The notes under the pieces were generated by a model, which was not told the DNA's origin, did no database searches, and saw only the letters and a list, made by a program, of their open reading frames with translations. A stretch of 8,006 nucleotides of DNA. Source: Propionibacteriaceae bacterium. Its GTDB lineage: Bacteria > Actinomycetota > Actinomycetes > Propionibacteriales > Propionibacteriaceae. The position numbers and the translations under genes are program-made. Positions 1-6,167 of the stretch are shown piece after piece. The DNA is taken from the NCBI GenBank assembly GCA_027353565.1, contig DAIEHO010000121.1:1-8006 (forward strand), given 5' to 3'. Numbering within the stretch: the first letter of the stretch is position 1; the number at the start of each line of letters is the position of its first letter.

Positions 1-644
1 CGGGCCTCGGCGACGATCGCTTCCTTCGCCTGACGGGCGCCGTCCCGCTTGGCGGACTGCTCGGCGAACTGGGCCTTGCGGCGACGGGTGTACGTGGTGC
101 GTGCCGAGGAGAACCGGTGCCACAGGTCGTCGTCCGTGGCGCGGTCGATACGGGGAAGGGCCTTCCACTCGTCAAGAAGCGTCCGGAACCGGTTGACGCC
201 GCCGCGCCAGTCGTTGCCCAGGGCGATCTTCTCCGCCTCGGCGACCATCGACTCCTTGGCCGCCTTGGTCTCCTCATGTGCCTTGGCGCGCTCGGCCTTT
301 CGGGCCTCGTTGGCCTCGGCGAGCACCGGCGCGAGACTGTCGAGGCGCGCCACGAGTCCGGCGAGGTCGCCGACGGCGTGGGCATCGGTCACCGAGGACT
401 TCACCGAGGAGATGCTCTTGCGGGCCTCGTCGGGGTTGAGCGCGCCGCGCTTGATCCGCTCCTCCAGCAGCCCGACCTCGGTCTCCAGTGCCGTGTACCG
501 GCGCGTGAAGAAGGCCAGTGCCTCGTGGGCGGGGACGTCGGGGATCTGGCCGACGCTGCGCTCGCCGTCGGCTGTCGTCACGTAGACGGTGCCGTCGGCG
601 TCTACGCGGCCATAGGACTCCGGTGCCGGGGTTGCCTCGCTCAT
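1..644 (-). CDS. DUF349 domain-containing protein, N-terminal part (runs off left edge)
   Basis: The first 214 residues are visible, starting at the ATG read from 644 to 642; the C-terminus lies outside the window. Residues 10-35 form a short beta-rich N-terminal segment (YGRVDADGTVYVTTADGER). Residues 40-135 are charged, Ala/Glu/Lys-rich and probably helical or coiled coil. The first DUF349 repeat spans about 140-200 and shows the family pattern: NDWRGGVNRFRTLLDEWK, then DDDLWHRFSSARTTYTRRRK. DUF349 proteins are usually longer and contain several such helical repeats; no enzymatic motif is visible and the molecular role is not known to me. In actinobacteria this family often sits in the relA-hisS neighbourhood, which fits the divergent hydrolase-hisS block here. 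The start is supported by the conserved N-terminal segment. No good Shine-Dalgarno sequence precedes it. Confidence 0.9.
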   Translation of the reverse strand, partial: MSEATPAPESYGRVDADGTVYVTTADGERSVGQIPDVPAHEALAFFTRRYTALETEVGLLEERIKRGALNPDEARKSISSVKSSVTDAHAVGDLAGLVARLDSLAPVLAEANEARKAERAKAHEETKAAKESMVAEAEKIALGNDWRGGVNRFRTLLDEWKALPRIDRATDDDLWHRFSSARTTYTRRRKAQFAEQSAKRDGARQAKEAIVAEA

Positions 645-661
645 GGCGCCTATCTTGCCCG

Positions 662-668
662 ATAGTCT
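662..668 (+). promoter_or_regulatory. Probable -10 element of the hydrolase-hisS transcript, possibly bidirectional
   Basis: TAGTCT at 663-668 matches the actinobacterial -10 pattern TANNNT. It lies 7 bases before the GTG at 676, so transcription would begin at or next to the start codon and the mRNA would be leaderless. On the other strand the overlapping hexamer GACTAT (667-662) is a weaker -10 that could serve the divergent DUF349 gene, with a leader of about 10 nt. No convincing -35 is seen on the plus strand. Position is inferred from the motif only. Confidence 0.5.
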
Positions 669-675
669 GACCTGT

Positions 676-1362
676 GTGTTCACGCTCATGTCTTCGTGCG
701 GTCCCTGGGAGGCAAACTGTTACCTAGTGGGCGCGACCGACAGCGACGAATGCGTCCTCGTCGATGTCGGGATGGACGCCGCCGCCGCGGTCGACGCCCT
801 CGTGAACGAGTCCGGGCGCACTCCCGTGGCCGTCCTGGCGACCCATGGACACCTTGATCACGTGGCTGACGCGCACACCGTCGCCGACGCGTACGGCATC
901 CCCGTCTGGATCCACGCCGCCGACCGGCACCTGCTGAGCAACCCGGCTGCCGGCCTGGGGCCGGACGCGGGCGCTCTCGTGTCATCGCTGTACGGGTCGG
1001 AGACCTTGCCCGAGCCTGCCGACGTCCGTGAGTGGGCCGATGCCGACTGGCTGGGCTTCGCGGGCCTGCGCTGGACGGTGCTGCACGTGCCCGGCCACAC
1101 ACCGGGCAGCGTGCTGCTGCATGCGACCGACGGAGAGGGCTCGCTGCTCCTCTCCGGGGACGTGCTGTTCGCCGGCTCGATCGGTCGCATGGATCTGCCG
1201 GGCGGGTCGATGACCGACATGGTCGCCTCTCTGCGAGAGGTCGTCCTGGACCTTCCGTACAACCTGGCAGTCTTGCCCGGGCACGGCCGGCGGACGAGCA
1301 TCGGCCGGGAGTGCACCACCAACCCGTATCTTCAACCCAGCTTCCTGGAGCAGAACTCGTGA
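676..1362 (+). CDS. Metallo-beta-lactamase-fold hydrolase, glyoxalase II-like
   Basis: 228 residues from GTG 676. The metal-binding signature THGHLDH is at 56-62 (His57, His59, Asp61, His62). Further ligands are His141 in HVPGHTPGS, Asp162 in SGDVLFAGSIGR and His203 in LPGHG. This full set fits a dinuclear zinc/iron hydrolase of the glyoxalase II/YcbL group, about 200-240 residues, without the extra C-terminal domain of classical glyoxalase II. It is likely a cytosolic thioester hydrolase; the substrate cannot be read from sequence. I chose GTG 676 over the in-frame ATG at 643 because 18 residues then precede the NCYLV motif end, as I recall for actinobacterial homologues, and because the -10 lies just upstream. 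The 643 start would also overlap the divergent start codon. The stop TGA overlaps the hisS GTG (GTGA), implying translational coupling. Confidence 0.93.
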   Translation: MFTLMSSCGPWEANCYLVGATDSDECVLVDVGMDAAAAVDALVNESGRTPVAVLATHGHLDHVADAHTVADAYGIPVWIHAADRHLLSNPAAGLGPDAGALVSSLYGSETLPEPADVREWADADWLGFAGLRWTVLHVPGHTPGSVLLHATDGEGSLLLSGDVLFAGSIGRMDLPGGSMTDMVASLREVVLDLPYNLAVLPGHGRRTSIGRECTTNPYLQPSFLEQNS

Positions 1363-2696
1363 GTCGCATCCGTCCGTTGTCCGGTTTCCCCGAGCTGCTG
1401 CCGTCGCAGCGACTCGTCGAGCAGTACGTGCTCGACCGACTCAGGGAGACGTTCGAGCTCCACGGCTACGCCAACATCGAGACCCGCGCGGTGGAGCCGA
1501 TGTCGCAGCTGGCGCGCAAGGGCGAGATCGACAAGGAGATCTACGTCCTGCGGCGTCTGTCGGCGGATCCGGGCGCAGCGGACACCGACGAGCTGGGCCT
1601 GCACTTCGACCTCACCGTGCCGTTCGCGCGGTACGTGCTGGAGAACGCCGGTCACCTCGCGTTCCCCTTCCGGCGCTACCAGATCCAGAAGGTCTGGCGC
1701 GGCGAGCGGCCGCAGGAGGGGCGGTACCGCGAGTTCACGCAGGCCGACATCGACATCGTCGGCGAGAACACGCTGGCTGCCCACCACGACGTGGAGATCC
1801 CGCTCGTCATGCTCGAGGCGCTCGAGAACCTGCACGACTCTGTGGGGCTGCCGCCCGTACTGATGCGCGTGAACAACCGGCAGCTCGCCGAAGGCTTCTA
1901 CCGAGGGCTGGGGATCGAGGACACCGCGGCCGTTCTGCAGCGCGTGGACAAGCTCGAGAAGATCGGTGCCGAGGCGGTCATCGAGTCGCTCGCCGAGATC
2001 GGCCTCGACGACGAGCGCGCAGGCAAGGTCGTCGCCCTCGCGCGCATCCGTACCGAGGACGGCTCCTTCGTCGACAAGGTACGGGCGCTTGGCGTCGGCC
2101 ACGAGCTGCTCGACCAGGGGCTCGAGCTGCTCAGCGCGGTGGTCGCCGCTGCCCGCGAGGCCGTGCCGGGACGGCTCGTCGCCGACCTGTCGATCGCCCG
2201 GGGCCTCGACTACTACACCGGAACGGTGTACGAGACCGCGCTGGTCGGGTACGAGTCGATGGGGTCGATCTCGTCCGGAGGGCGGTACGACTCGCTGGCC
2301 ACGGACGGCAGACAGACATACCCGGGGGTCGGCATCTCGCTCGGCGTGAGCCGCATGCTCGTACCGCTGCTGGCGAAGGGCCGCCTCGTCGCCAGCCGCA
2401 GCGTGCCCACGGCCGTACTCGTCGCCGTGAACGACGAGGAGACGCGGTCCGAGGCGGACGCGGTCGCTCGTGCCCTGCGCGGACGCGGCATCCCGACCGA
2501 GGTCGCGCCGAAGGCGGACAAGTTCGGCAAGCAGATCCGTCACGCCGACCGACGGGGCATCCCGTACGTGTGGTTCGGCGGCATGGAGGGCGAGGTCAAA
2601 GACATCCGGTCCGGAGACCAGCTCGCTGCGGACGCGTCGTCTTGGGAGCCGCCGGCGGAGGACCGTACGGTCCACATCTCCGGTGCCTGGGACTGA
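1359..2696 (+). CDS. hisS: Histidine--tRNA ligase (HisRS)
   Basis: 445 residues, a normal length for this class II synthetase, which charges tRNA-His with histidine using ATP in the cytosol. The catalytic core runs to about residue 340. Motif 2 is FRRYQIQKVWRGERPQEG (104-121, Arg114 in WRGE) followed by REFTQADIDIVG. The histidine-specific motifs are RGLDYYTG (281-288) and SSGGRYDSL (305-313). Motif 3 is GVGISLGVSRML (323-334). The anticodon-binding domain is about 350-430, with VLVAVNDEETRSEADAVA and KADKFGKQIRHADRRG. The GTG start at 1359 lies within the stop of the upstream hydrolase gene (4-base GTGA overlap). GGAG at 1347-1350 is a Shine-Dalgarno 8 bases upstream, and the N-terminus (SRIRPLSGFPELLP) is family-like. 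The longer in-frame extension back to 1032 only reads the hydrolase gene out of frame. Confidence 0.97.
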   Translation: MSRIRPLSGFPELLPSQRLVEQYVLDRLRETFELHGYANIETRAVEPMSQLARKGEIDKEIYVLRRLSADPGAADTDELGLHFDLTVPFARYVLENAGHLAFPFRRYQIQKVWRGERPQEGRYREFTQADIDIVGENTLAAHHDVEIPLVMLEALENLHDSVGLPPVLMRVNNRQLAEGFYRGLGIEDTAAVLQRVDKLEKIGAEAVIESLAEIGLDDERAGKVVALARIRTEDGSFVDKVRALGVGHELLDQGLELLSAVVAAAREAVPGRLVADLSIARGLDYYTGTVYETALVGYESMGSISSGGRYDSLATDGRQTYPGVGISLGVSRMLVPLLAKGRLVASRSVPTAVLVAVNDEETRSEADAVARALRGRGIPTEVAPKADKFGKQIRHADRRGIPYVWFGGMEGEVKDIRSGDQLAADASSWEPPAEDRTVHISGAWD

Positions 2697-2720
2697 TCCA
2701 CACCCTCCGAGCTGAGTCGT

Positions 2721-2804
2721 TTTCCCAAGGCCTGTAGCGAAACCTCCGCTGTCCACACCAGATCTGGTGTGGGCAGTGGAGGTTTGGGCACGTCCCTTGG
2801 GAAA
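2721..2804 (+). terminator. Large two-stem hairpin after hisS (terminator-like or structured 3' RNA)
   Basis: The inner stem pairs 2740-2760 with 2765-2785: 21 bp around a GATC loop, with only two non-Watson-Crick positions, both G-U wobbles in plus-strand RNA. The outer stem pairs TTTCCCAAGG (2721-2730) with CCTTGGGAAA (2795-2804), 10 bp perfect, separated from the inner stem by a 9/9 internal loop. It begins 24 bases after the hisS stop and ends 86 bases before the aspS start. There is no U-tract, but actinobacterial hairpin terminators often lack one. It could instead be an RNA-stability or processing element, or a small non-autonomous inverted-repeat element. Confidence 0.65.
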
Positions 2805-2853
2805 CCGGCAGCCACCACCGGGAATGGGGGAGAGGCCGGCAGGGCGGACCCCG

Positions 2854-2859
2854 TAGGAT
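2854..2859 (+). promoter_or_regulatory. aspS: Probable aspS -10 element
   Basis: TAGGAT at 2854-2859 fits the actinobacterial -10 pattern TANNNT, predicting a transcript start near 2866 and a leader of about 25 nt. That leader contains the Shine-Dalgarno GAGAGG (2878-2883), 7 bases before the GTG start. No clear -35 is visible about 17 bp upstream. If this promoter is used, aspS is transcribed separately from hisS and the upstream hairpin lies outside its leader. Confidence 0.45.
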
Positions 2860-2890
2860 ACGAGGGCTGGAAACCACGAGAGGGAAGTCT

Positions 2891-4681
2891 GTGATCCGTA
2901 CCCACGAGGCAGGGACTCTGCGTGCTGAGCACGCGGGGCAGAAGGTGACGCTCGCGGGGTGGGTGGCCAAGCGGCGAGACCTCGGTGGGGTGGCCTTCCT
3001 CGACCTGCGGGATGCCAGCGGCCTGGTCCAAGTCGTCGTCCGTGACGAGGTGCTCGCTGCGGGCGGCGCGCACGCGCTGCGCAACGAGTACTGCATCGCG
3101 GTCGACGGCGTCGTCGAGGTACGGCCCGAGGACACGGCCAACCCGAACCTCGCGACCGGCGAGATCGAGGTCGCAGCGATCGAGCTGACGGTCCTCAACC
3201 CCGCAGCCCCGTTGCCGTTCCAGATCGACGAGCGCGTGACGGTCGGCGAGGAGGCGCGCCTGCGCTACCGGTACCTCGACCTGCGTCGTCCCGAGCCCGC
3301 TGCCGCCATCCGCCTCCGCTCCGCCGTGAACGCCGCGGCACGACGCGTGCTCGGCGCGCACGACTTCGTGGAGATCGAGACACCGACGCTGACCCGCTCG
3401 ACGCCGGAGGGCGCCAGGGACTTCGTCGTCCCTGCGCGTCTGGCCCCCGGGTCCTGGTACGCCCTGCCGCAGTCCCCGCAGCTGTTCAAGCAGCTGCTCA
3501 TGGTCGCCGGCATGGAGCGCTACTACCAGATCGCCCGCTGCTACCGGGACGAGGACTTCCGCGCCGACCGGCAACCGGAGTTCACCCAGCTGGACATCGA
3601 GATGAGCTTCGTCGACCAGGACGACGTCATCGGGCTCGCCGAGGAGATCGTCACCGAGATCTGGAAGCTCAAGGGCGTCGACGTGGCGGCGCCGTTCCCG
3701 CGGCTGCCGTACGCCGAGGCGATGGCGCGGTACGGCTCCGACAAGCCCGACCTGCGGTTCGACCTCGAGATCACCGAGGTCACCGACTTCTTCGAGAACA
3801 CGCCCTTCCGGGTGTTCCAGGCGCCGTACGTAGGTGCCGTCGTCATGGCCGGCGGAGGCAGTCAGCCCCGTCGTACGTTCGACGCGTGGCAGGAGTGGGC
3901 CAAGCAGCGCGGCGCCAAGGGCCTCGCGTACGTCATCGTCGACGAGAACGGCGAGCTGGGCGGTCCCGTCGCCAAGAACATCTCCGACGCGGAGAGGGCG
4001 GGGCTCGCCGAGAAGGTGGGCGCCAAGCCCGGCGACTGTGTGTTCTTCGGTGCCGGCGCCAGGAGCTCCTCGCAGGCGCTGCTGGGGGCCACACGGCTCG
4101 AGATCGGAAAGCGGCTCGGCCTGCTCGACGAGAACGCGCACTCGTTCCTCTGGGTCCTCGACGCACCGCTGTTCAAGCCTGTGAGCGAGGCGGTGGCCGA
4201 AGGCGACGTGGCGGTCGGCGGGGGAGCGTGGACCGCCGTGCACCACGCGTTCACCTCGCCGAAGCCGGACTGCATGGACACGTTCGACACCGATCCGGGA
4301 TCGGCACTCGCCTATGCGTACGACATCGTCTACAACGGCAACGAGATCGGTGGCGGCTCGATCCGAATCCACCGTCGGGACGTCCAGGAGCGCGTCTTCA
4401 AGGTGATGGGCCTCTCCGCCGAGGAGGCGCAGGAGAAGTTCGGCTTCCTGCTCGACGCCTTCGCGTACGGAGCCCCCCCGCACGGCGGCATCGCGTTCGG
4501 CTGGGACCGGATCGTCGCACTGCTCGGCGGGTACGAGTCGATCCGCGAGGTCATCGCGTTCCCGAAGTCCGGCGGTGGGTACGACCCGCTGACAGGCGCA
4601 CCGGCGCCCATCAGCCCGGCACAGCGCAAGGAGGCCGGCGTCGACTTCGTCCCGAAGCCGGTGGCAGCCGCGCAGGCCTGA
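2891..4681 (+). CDS. aspS: Aspartate--tRNA ligase (AspRS), bacterial type
   Basis: 596 residues, typical for bacterial AspRS, which attaches aspartate to tRNA-Asp. Domains in order: an OB-fold anticodon-binding domain at about 1-105 ([23 protein letters not shown]); the class IIb catalytic core from about 120; the bacterial-specific GAD insertion at about 310-425; then the rest of the core. Motif 2 is [20 protein letters not shown] (211-230), preceded by [11 protein letters not shown]; motif 3 is [15 protein letters not shown] (531-545). [10 protein letters not shown] (490-499) is also conserved. The GTG start has the Shine-Dalgarno GAGAGG 7 bases upstream. Leu31 in RRDLGG and Asp81 in RPEDT occupy positions where non-discriminating AspRSs usually carry His and Gly, so the enzyme may be specific for tRNA-Asp; this is an inference. 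A bidirectional terminator follows the gene. Confidence 0.98.
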   Translation: MIRTHEAGTLRAEHAGQKVTLAGWVAKRRDLGGVAFLDLRDASGLVQVVVRDEVLAAGGAHALRNEYCIAVDGVVEVRPEDTANPNLATGEIEVAAIELTVLNPAAPLPFQIDERVTVGEEARLRYRYLDLRRPEPAAAIRLRSAVNAAARRVLGAHDFVEIETPTLTRSTPEGARDFVVPARLAPGSWYALPQSPQLFKQLLMVAGMERYYQIARCYRDEDFRADRQPEFTQLDIEMSFVDQDDVIGLAEEIVTEIWKLKGVDVAAPFPRLPYAEAMARYGSDKPDLRFDLEITEVTDFFENTPFRVFQAPYVGAVVMAGGGSQPRRTFDAWQEWAKQRGAKGLAYVIVDENGELGGPVAKNISDAERAGLAEKVGAKPGDCVFFGAGARSSSQALLGATRLEIGKRLGLLDENAHSFLWVLDAPLFKPVSEAVAEGDVAVGGGAWTAVHHAFTSPKPDCMDTFDTDPGSALAYAYDIVYNGNEIGGGSIRIHRRDVQERVFKVMGLSAEEAQEKFGFLLDAFAYGAPPHGGIAFGWDRIVALLGGYESIREVIAFPKSGGGYDPLTGAPAPISPAQRKEAGVDFVPKPVAAAQA

Positions 4682-4694
4682 GCCGACCGCTCAG

Positions 4695-4742
4695 AGACAG
4701 CACGATGGGCCGGTCCAGCTGGACCGGCCCATCTGCATGTCT
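4695..4742. terminator. Bidirectional hairpin terminator between convergent genes
   Basis: A perfect 13-bp stem (4704-4716 with 4721-4733, loop AGCT) is extended outward by GCA/TGC (4700-4702 with 4734-4736) and AGACA/TGTCT (4695-4699 with 4738-4742), with one single-base bulge on each side. The whole helix is 21 bp. It lies 13 bases after the aspS stop and 5 bases beyond the stop of the minus-strand DUF4097 gene, so it can serve both directions. There is no long U-tract on either side. Confidence 0.85.
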
Positions 4743-4747
4743 GCCCG

Positions 4748-5584
4748 TCAGTTCGTCAACGTCACATCCCCGGCCCCACTGCGTGCCGTCACGCTGAGGA
4801 AAGGCTCGCCCGGCTCAGGCTCGCCGTGGGACGCGATACGGCTGCGGACGTCGCCCATGCCGGTCGTCAGGTCCTGCCACACCGCGAACCCGGTCGGCAC
4901 GCGGACGATGATGTCGCCCATGCCGCTGCGCACCTCGATGGTGCCCTCGGACAGGCTGGCGTTCACGTCCCCTGCGCCCGTGTGGACCCGGAGCGCCCCC
5001 GCGGCGTCGAGGATGGTGACGTCTCCCGAGCCGGAGTTGAGCTCGGTGTCTCCGGCCGAGTGCTCGATGGCGATGTCTCCGGCACCGGTACGGAGGGTGC
5101 CCCCGCCGATGCGTCCCACGCTCACATTGCCCGCACCGGAGTGAAGCGCGACACGTCCCGCTTCCGGGATGTTGACGTCGCCCGCCCCTGTCTTCGCGGC
5201 GGCGTCGCCGCTGGCGCCGCTGACCGTGATGTCGCCATAGCCGGTCTCGAGAGAGATCTCGGCGCTCGGGGGCAGGTGGACCTCCACGTCGACCGTGGCG
5301 CCACGGAAGCCGGAGAACAGGGAGAGGCCGGCGATCCGCAGGGCCGGGCCCGAGCCGGAGTCCGAGTCGGTGAGCTGCGGGATGGTGACCGTCACCGTGG
5401 TGCCGTCGGAGCCTGCTGCGACATCGTCGAACGAGACGGGCCGGTGGGCGTGCAGCCGGAGGTTCACGACGCCGGGCTCGGCATCGTGGTAGACGCGGAT
5501 GTCGCCCTTCTGGTTGGTGAGGCGAAGGCGGGGGAGCGCGTCGAGGACGTACTCAAGAGTGTGGGTCTGGGTCAGGGTGCTCAC
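4748..5584 (-). CDS. DUF4097-type beta-repeat protein
   Basis: 278 residues from the GTG read at 5584-5582, with AGGA (5597-5594) 9 bases upstream as Shine-Dalgarno. Residues 1-110 form a less repetitive N-terminal part (TNQKGDIRVYH at 23-33). From 114 onward a [ST]GxG[DN][IV] motif recurs at about 114, 132, 149, 166, 184, 202, 220, 241 and 269. Most steps are 17-18 residues, as expected for turns of a beta-solenoid typical of the DUF4097/adhesin-like repeat families. There is no signal peptide, transmembrane segment or LPXTG motif, so it appears cytosolic, unlike many beta-solenoid adhesins. No catalytic residues are recognisable and the function is unknown. It is 16 bases downstream of a ribbon-helix-helix gene on the same strand and almost certainly cotranscribed with it. 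A terminator follows immediately. Confidence 0.9.
   Translation of the reverse strand: MSTLTQTHTLEYVLDALPRLRLTNQKGDIRVYHDAEPGVVNLRLHAHRPVSFDDVAAGSDGTTVTVTIPQLTDSDSGSGPALRIAGLSLFSGFRGATVDVEVHLPPSAEISLETGYGDITVSGASGDAAAKTGAGDVNIPEAGRVALHSGAGNVSVGRIGGGTLRTGAGDIAIEHSAGDTELNSGSGDVTILDAAGALRVHTGAGDVNASLSEGTIEVRSGMGDIIVRVPTGFAVWQDLTTGMGDVRSRIASHGEPEPGEPFLSVTARSGAGDVTLTN
4760..5245 (-). repeat. Degenerate 51-54 bp coding repeats in the DUF4097 gene
   Basis: This stretch encodes the nine [ST]GxG[DN][IV] motifs. The central copies are spaced 51-54 bp apart; the last two intervals widen to 63 and 84 bp. Repetition is clear in the protein but divergent in the DNA (variants of GGCGACGTC/GGAGACATC blocks). 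This fits an old protein-level repeat rather than recent tandem duplication. Confidence 0.7.
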
Positions 5585-5600
5585 AGAAGGGGGTCCTTTC

Positions 5601-6065
5601 TCACGCCCAGCCGGTGATCCGGCGGGAGGAGCTGGTCGGGGTCTTGTCGGTGCTGGTGGCGCGGCGGAGCGCGTGGATGATCCAGGTGTTGAGCGACTGG
5701 CCGGCGGACTGGGCGGCAGCCTCGGCGCGCCGCTTGACCGCCTCGGGCAGGCGCACGGTCACGCGAGCGGTGCCTTCTTCGTCCTCCGCGGCGTCGGCGG
5801 GCGGGTGGGGCGTCACGTGCGCCTCGGGCGCGACCACGTGCCAGACGGGTTCGCGCCCGTCCATGCGGATCGTGACGACCGTGCCGGAGAGCTCCGAGGT
5901 GAGCTGGGCGGCGGCATCGCTGAGGAGCTGGACCATGGCCATGCGCAGACCCGGCTCGAGCACGGTGACGAGTCGACGGGCCACGTCTCGGGTGGCGTCG
6001 TCGGCGAGCTGCGTGGCCCGGTCGAGGTCGTACGCCACGGAGGAGAGATAGGAGTTGAGCTGCAT
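5601..6065 (-). CDS. Ribbon-helix-helix DNA-binding protein (annotated HicB-like in some actinobacteria), probable autoregulator
   Basis: 154 residues from the ATG read at 6065-6063. Residues 1-80 form an Ala/Leu-rich, mostly helical N-terminal domain of unknown role. Residues 82-98 are an acidic, Pro-rich linker. Residues 99-136 are a ribbon-helix-helix: the strand ARVTVRLPEAV, then KRRAEAAAQSAG, then SLNTWIIHALRRA. In this fold the short strand (Arg101, Thr103, Arg105) enters the DNA major groove as part of an intertwined dimer. Homologues are often named HicB-family antitoxins, but no HicA-like toxin is beside it; its partner is the DUF4097 gene 16 bases downstream. No strong Shine-Dalgarno precedes the ATG. 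Phased octamer repeats reach the start codon and are the probable operator, so autoregulation is inferred. Confidence 0.88.
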   Translation of the reverse strand: MQLNSYLSSVAYDLDRATQLADDATRDVARRLVTVLEPGLRMAMVQLLSDAAAQLTSELSGTVVTIRMDGREPVWHVVAPEAHVTPHPPADAAEDEEGTARVTVRLPEAVKRRAEAAAQSAGQSLNTWIIHALRRATSTDKTPTSSSRRITGWA

Positions 6066-6116
6066 GACGCCAGCCTGACATCACGATGACGTCAACGCAA
6101 TGGCTCAATGACGCCA
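6065..6116. promoter_or_regulatory. Phased operator: four TGAC-octamers at 11-bp steps
   Basis: TGACGCCA (6065-6072), TGACATCA (6076-6083), TGACGTCA (6087-6094) and TGACGCCA (6109-6116) start at offsets 0, 11, 22 and 44. The slot at offset 33 is degenerate. The third copy is a perfect palindrome. The array ends on the start codon of the ribbon-helix-helix gene and covers its expected promoter. One copy per helical turn is the arrangement expected for cooperative ribbon-helix-helix dimers. A TTGAGC (6108-6103, minus) could be the -35, but I see no good -10. Confidence 0.6.
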
Positions 6117-6118
6117 CA

Positions 6119-6150
6119 ACGGGCAGGCACCCTGGTGGATGCCTGCCCGT
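6119..6150 (-). terminator. Hairpin terminator of the padR-family gene
   Basis: A perfect 11-bp stem pairs 6119-6129 with 6140-6150 around a 10-base loop. On the minus strand it starts 17 bases after the stop codon of the PadR gene at 6168. It separates that gene from the ribbon-helix-helix/DUF4097 operon, whose operator begins 3 bases further on. Following bases are only mildly T-rich. Confidence 0.8.
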
Positions 6151-6167
6151 CGGGCGTCAGCCGAGAA

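Noticed and set aside
643..675. ATG start for the hydrolase at 643
   Set aside because: Adds 11 residues with no family match and overlaps the divergent DUF349 start codon; the GTG at 676 fits the family N-terminus and the -10 position.
1032..1358. Upstream in-frame extension of hisS
   Set aside because: It reads the hydrolase gene in another frame; HisRS homology and the Shine-Dalgarno both place the start at 1359.
1332..2756. 474-codon open frame on the minus strand opposite hisS
   Set aside because: Shadow of hisS, same reasoning; composition is low-complexity Arg/Val/Asp and it covers a confirmed gene completely.
2697..2890. T-box riboswitch in front of aspS
   Set aside because: No T-box consensus or specifier loop is seen, and the likely aspS promoter lies downstream of the hairpin.
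2540..4483. 647-codon open frame on the minus strand opposite aspS
   Set aside because: Antisense to a certain AspRS gene; the frame is open because of GC-rich codon bias, and its translation is Arg/Val/Leu/Asp-rich with no recognisable domain.
5601..6065. HicAB toxin-antitoxin module
   Set aside because: The ribbon-helix-helix protein resembles HicB-family regulators, but no small HicA-type double-stranded-RNA-binding-like toxin gene is adjacent; the partner is a 278-residue beta-repeat protein.
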